Origin: Bacteroidia bacterium
GTDB taxonomy: Bacteria; Bacteroidota; Bacteroidia; Bacteroidales; Azobacteroidaceae
NCBI GenBank assembly: GCA_025996865.1
Contig: BNTV01000006.1
Coordinates: forward strand, 1 to 64,000
DNA length: 64,000 nt
Reading direction: 5' to 3'
Position numbers and translations under genes: made by a program. This document shows positions 62,138-64,000 of this stretch, in pieces; positions within the stretch are counted from its first letter, which is position 1; each line of letters opens with the position of its first letter. Under the pieces are notes generated by a model. It was not told the origin of the DNA and made no database searches. It was given only the letters and a program-made list of their open reading frames with translations.

Positions 62138-63409
62138 TTAATTTCCATCTTGTACCAATTTTTTGATATGTCGTTTAATATAAATATCTATGTATAGATA
62201 ATGTATTGCACTAACTACGGAAATCAAAAGAATCATATAGTTAAATGTTAGCCGGTTTGAAAATAAAACCAACAACAGAATTTGCGAGAAAATATTTGAG
62301 AAATTAAAACACAACTCAAATTTTTGTTTTCGTAAAATATCAACGATCGAGCTGACCGGCGAATAATTGGAATTGAACAAAATAAAAACCGCAAAGTATT
62401 TAATGATTTCGCCGGATGCAATCCATGCTTTTCCGAAAAGGAATCCGAAAATTCCGCCGCCCCAGATTGACAAAATTAGAAGCGTAGGGAAAACCAAAAT
62501 GAAAATCATTTTCTGAAATTTTGTCGTAAAACCGATTAATTGGTCTTTGGAATGGAGATAGATTTCATTTGCTTCTTTCTTATAAACCTGCGAAATGGAT
62601 GTAGAAAGTATGCTGAGCGGTTGCTTGATTAAATTGTTGGAAAAGAAATAGATACCTGCAAGTTCAATCGAATAGAAATAAGCAATCAACAAAGGCAAAC
62701 CGATATTGGCGAAGGCATTCAGCAAAGAACCGGGCGTGGAATATTTGAAAAAATCCTTGTATTCATTGAACATTTTTTTGATTTTCGCAACGGAAACCAA
62801 TCTGTATGAGTGCATTCCTTCGTGTTTGACGAAAAAATAAATGAAAGCGGCAACAGCCAAAACATTGCCTGCCACTGTTCCGTAAATCAAACCCAAAGAG
62901 ATACTTAAAACACCCAACAAGATTCTCGCCGCTGCAGAACCTATATTCAGAATAATTTTGGCCGACACCATTTTTTTGTATCCGTGTATGCGGTTGAACC
63001 AGTTGTCGAAGGAATTATAAACACCGGTACAAACGACCATAACCGGAACTAAATACAACCAACTGAAATTTGAAATATCCAATCTGTCTCTGAAAAACAG
63101 GCCCAAAAACACAACAATAATTGCCGATAACAATCCTGTTATCAGAGAATTAATTAAGCATAACGCCAATAAATTCCGTGCGTCATTTGATTTTTCCGGT
63201 AAAATAATGGTCAATTCGTAGCGAAGCGTCGCAATAACCCCAACGATTCCCGTAACGGAAATAAACAGGGACAAATCGCCATAATTATTATTGGTATATA
63301 AACGCGCTAAAATGATTGAGGCAATCATTGGAATCACTTGCGCAATGCCGGTTCCTGTAGAGAGCAGCAAGATGTTTTTCAGCAGGGAATTGACCTTGAA
63401 TGACTTCAT
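62138..63409 (-). CDS. Polysaccharide/oligosaccharide flippase (Wzx-like)
   Basis: 423 residues with about 12 membrane helices, beginning with the family-typical ILLLSTGTGIAQVIPMIA and LARLYTNNNYGDLSLF. It flips lipid-linked O-antigen or similar oligosaccharides across the inner membrane. No glycosyltransferases are next to it here, so it lies apart from its usual gene cluster. Confidence 0.85.
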   Translation of the reverse strand: MKSFKVNSLLKNILLLSTGTGIAQVIPMIASIILARLYTNNNYGDLSLFISVTGIVGVIATLRYELTIILPEKSNDARNLLALCLINSLITGLLSAIIVVFLGLFFRDRLDISNFSWLYLVPVMVVCTGVYNSFDNWFNRIHGYKKMVSAKIILNIGSAAARILLGVLSISLGLIYGTVAGNVLAVAAFIYFFVKHEGMHSYRLVSVAKIKKMFNEYKDFFKYSTPGSLLNAFANIGLPLLIAYFYSIELAGIYFFSNNLIKQPLSILSTSISQVYKKEANEIYLHSKDQLIGFTTKFQKMIFILVFPTLLILSIWGGGIFGFLFGKAWIASGEIIKYFAVFILFNSNYSPVSSIVDILRKQKFELCFNFSNIFSQILLLVLFSNRLTFNYMILLISVVSAIHYLYIDIYIKRHIKKLVQDGN

Positions 63410-63475
63410 AATGCCTTTTAATTTCAGGCAAATTTACGTGATAAAAATGAATTTTCGCTGGTCTGCGAGTATATT

Positions 63476-63507
63476 TTTGGATTATTTGAAAAAATGTTTT
63501 ACCTTTG
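63476..63507 (+). promoter_or_regulatory. Promoter of tRNA-Met
   Basis: TTTG (63476-63479), a 20-base spacer, then TACCTTTG (63500-63507), 15 bases before the tRNA. Confidence 0.75.
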
Positions 63508-63522
63508 CGCCACGAAAATCAA

Positions 63523-63596
63523 GGCGAGATAGCTCAGTTGGTTAGAGCGCATGATTCATAATCATGAGGTCCGGGGATCATAGCCCCGTCTCGCTA
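63523..63596 (+). tRNA. tRNA-Met (anticodon CAU)
   Basis: 74-nt cloverleaf: acceptor GGCGAGA with TCTCGCT, D arm with AGCTCAGTTGGTTAGAGC, anticodon stem CATGA/TCATG with loop TTCATAA, T arm closing on GGGGATCATAGCCCC. No CCA encoded. It is not the initiator, which has a distinct acceptor end; whether the C is modified to lysidine (tRNA-Ile2) cannot be seen. Confidence 0.92.
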
Positions 63597-63606
63597 CTTG
63601 GAAATG

Positions 63607-63640
63607 AGAGGTTTACAAGAGATTGTGAGCCTCTTTTGTT
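63607..63640 (+). terminator. Intrinsic terminator after tRNA-Met
   Basis: AGAGGTTTACAA (63607-63618) pairs with TTGTGAGCCTCT (63623-63634) with two G-T pairs and a GAGA loop, followed by TTTGTTTTT. Confidence 0.75.
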
Positions 63641-63641
63641 T

Positions 63642-64000
63642 TTATTTGCATGTAAGTATTTTACTTATTATTTCTGCATAGTAAAATGGCAAACTCGACA
63701 ATGTGTATTTCTTTCCTGACGGCAATTCTACATCGTCTTTTTGCATTGGATGGTTCCAAAAACGAATAGCAAAATTATTACGGGATTGTTCCATAAACAA
63801 GTGCATTGACTTGATTTTTGAATTGTGTCCTGATTTTACTTCCACAGGAATAAGTTGTTGTTCTGTTTGAATTACAAAATCAAGTTCTGCCTGCGAGTTT
63901 TTTGCATCCCGTACCCAAAAATTGCGTTGTGCTAAAACAGAATCATTATGCGACAAAAGTTCCTGCCCAACAATATGTTCTGCGATTTTGCCTTTCCAAT
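63642..64000 (-). CDS. AAA_14/DUF4143 ATPase, C-terminal part (cut by window edge)
   Basis: The minus-strand frame enters from the right edge as WKGKIAEHIVGQELL, continues with SHNDSV, FWVRDAKNSQAELDFVI and PVEVKSGH, and ends at 63642. This is the DUF4143 C-terminal domain (a PD-(D/E)XK-like fold) of P-loop ATPases often found as accessory genes. The ATPase part lies outside the window. The downstream end falls right after tRNA-Met's terminator. Confidence 0.85.
   Translation of the reverse strand, partial: WKGKIAEHIVGQELLSHNDSVLAQRNFWVRDAKNSQAELDFVIQTEQQLIPVEVKSGHNSKIKSMHLFMEQSRNNFAIRFWNHPMQKDDVELPSGKKYTLSSLPFYYAEIISKILTCK

Noticed and set aside
63523..63596. Initiator tRNA
   Set aside because: The acceptor and anticodon stems lack the features of an initiator, in particular the three G-C pairs next to the anticodon loop.
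1..64000. CRISPR arrays, rRNA genes and prophage structural genes
   Set aside because: No regularly spaced repeats, rRNA segments or phage head/tail proteins were seen on either strand.

Overview
The window looks like a chromosome segment of a member of the Bacteroidota, probably order Bacteroidales. The evidence is SusC/SusD pairs, promoters of the TTTG-N19/20-TAnnTTTG type, near absence of Shine-Dalgarno sites, lipopolysaccharide genes and a GxGYxYP protein. Genus cannot be read from the sequence alone. All functional calls rest on reading motifs by eye; no database search was run.

Layout. (1) 1-9170 is a visibly AT-rich accessory region. It starts inside an ISAzo13-like transposase and carries a tight seven-gene operon (292-8597): unknown protein, NrdG-like radical SAM enzyme, coiled-coil protein, twin CbxX/CfqX-type AAA+ ATPase, zinc-ribbon/FHA protein, zinc-ribbon/GrpE-like protein and a short Hsp70. 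It ends with a folded repeat element and a nuclease remnant against the 3' end of a tRNA-Leu gene. I do not recognise this operon as a named system, and it is the best candidate for something new here. (2) 9170-20560 is ordinary chromosome: aroB (with a 28-bp perfect palindrome inside the gene), a winged-helix protein, trpS, glmS, kdsB, a Kef-type antiporter, a phosphopantetheinyl transferase, an rRNA methyltransferase and a DivIC/FtsB-like protein. Several gene remnants lie between these. (3) 20564-48663 is a large mannose-glycan utilisation locus: GntR/UTRA regulator, a ROK kinase fused to a class I mannose-6-phosphate isomerase, a GH38-like DUF5054 protein, SusC, SusD, two surface lipoproteins, a GH38 alpha-mannosidase, two GH92 alpha-mannosidases, a GxGYxYP protein and an MFS sugar transporter. 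An AbiEi/AbiEii toxin-antitoxin cassette sits inside it, flanked by 15-bp direct repeats. (4) 48668-64000 is core chromosome: sufB without sufC/D/S next to it, a toxin-antitoxin remnant, cvpA, the rimP-nusA-infB operon, a DUF2723 membrane protein, a polysaccharide deacetylase, a dipeptidyl-peptidase, a flippase, tRNA-Met(CAU) and the end of an AAA/DUF4143 protein.

How the parts work together. In the mannose locus, mannose-rich glycans would be bound by SusD and the lipoproteins and trimmed by GH92 and GH38 enzymes. They would enter through SusC, and free mannose would cross the inner membrane by the MFS carrier. The bifunctional ROK-isomerase would then phosphorylate mannose and convert it to fructose-6-phosphate. 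In the island operon, an Hsp70 with its own GrpE-like exchange factor is paired with an AAA+ remodeller and an FHA phosphothreonine reader, which suggests a dedicated, signal-controlled protein-remodelling machine, possibly a defence or stress system.

The window also holds many small decayed pieces: a YhcG-type nuclease, two AAA/DUF4143-type ends, an AlbA_2 domain, a second mannose-6-phosphate isomerase, DUF3823, and a RelE/ParE toxin.
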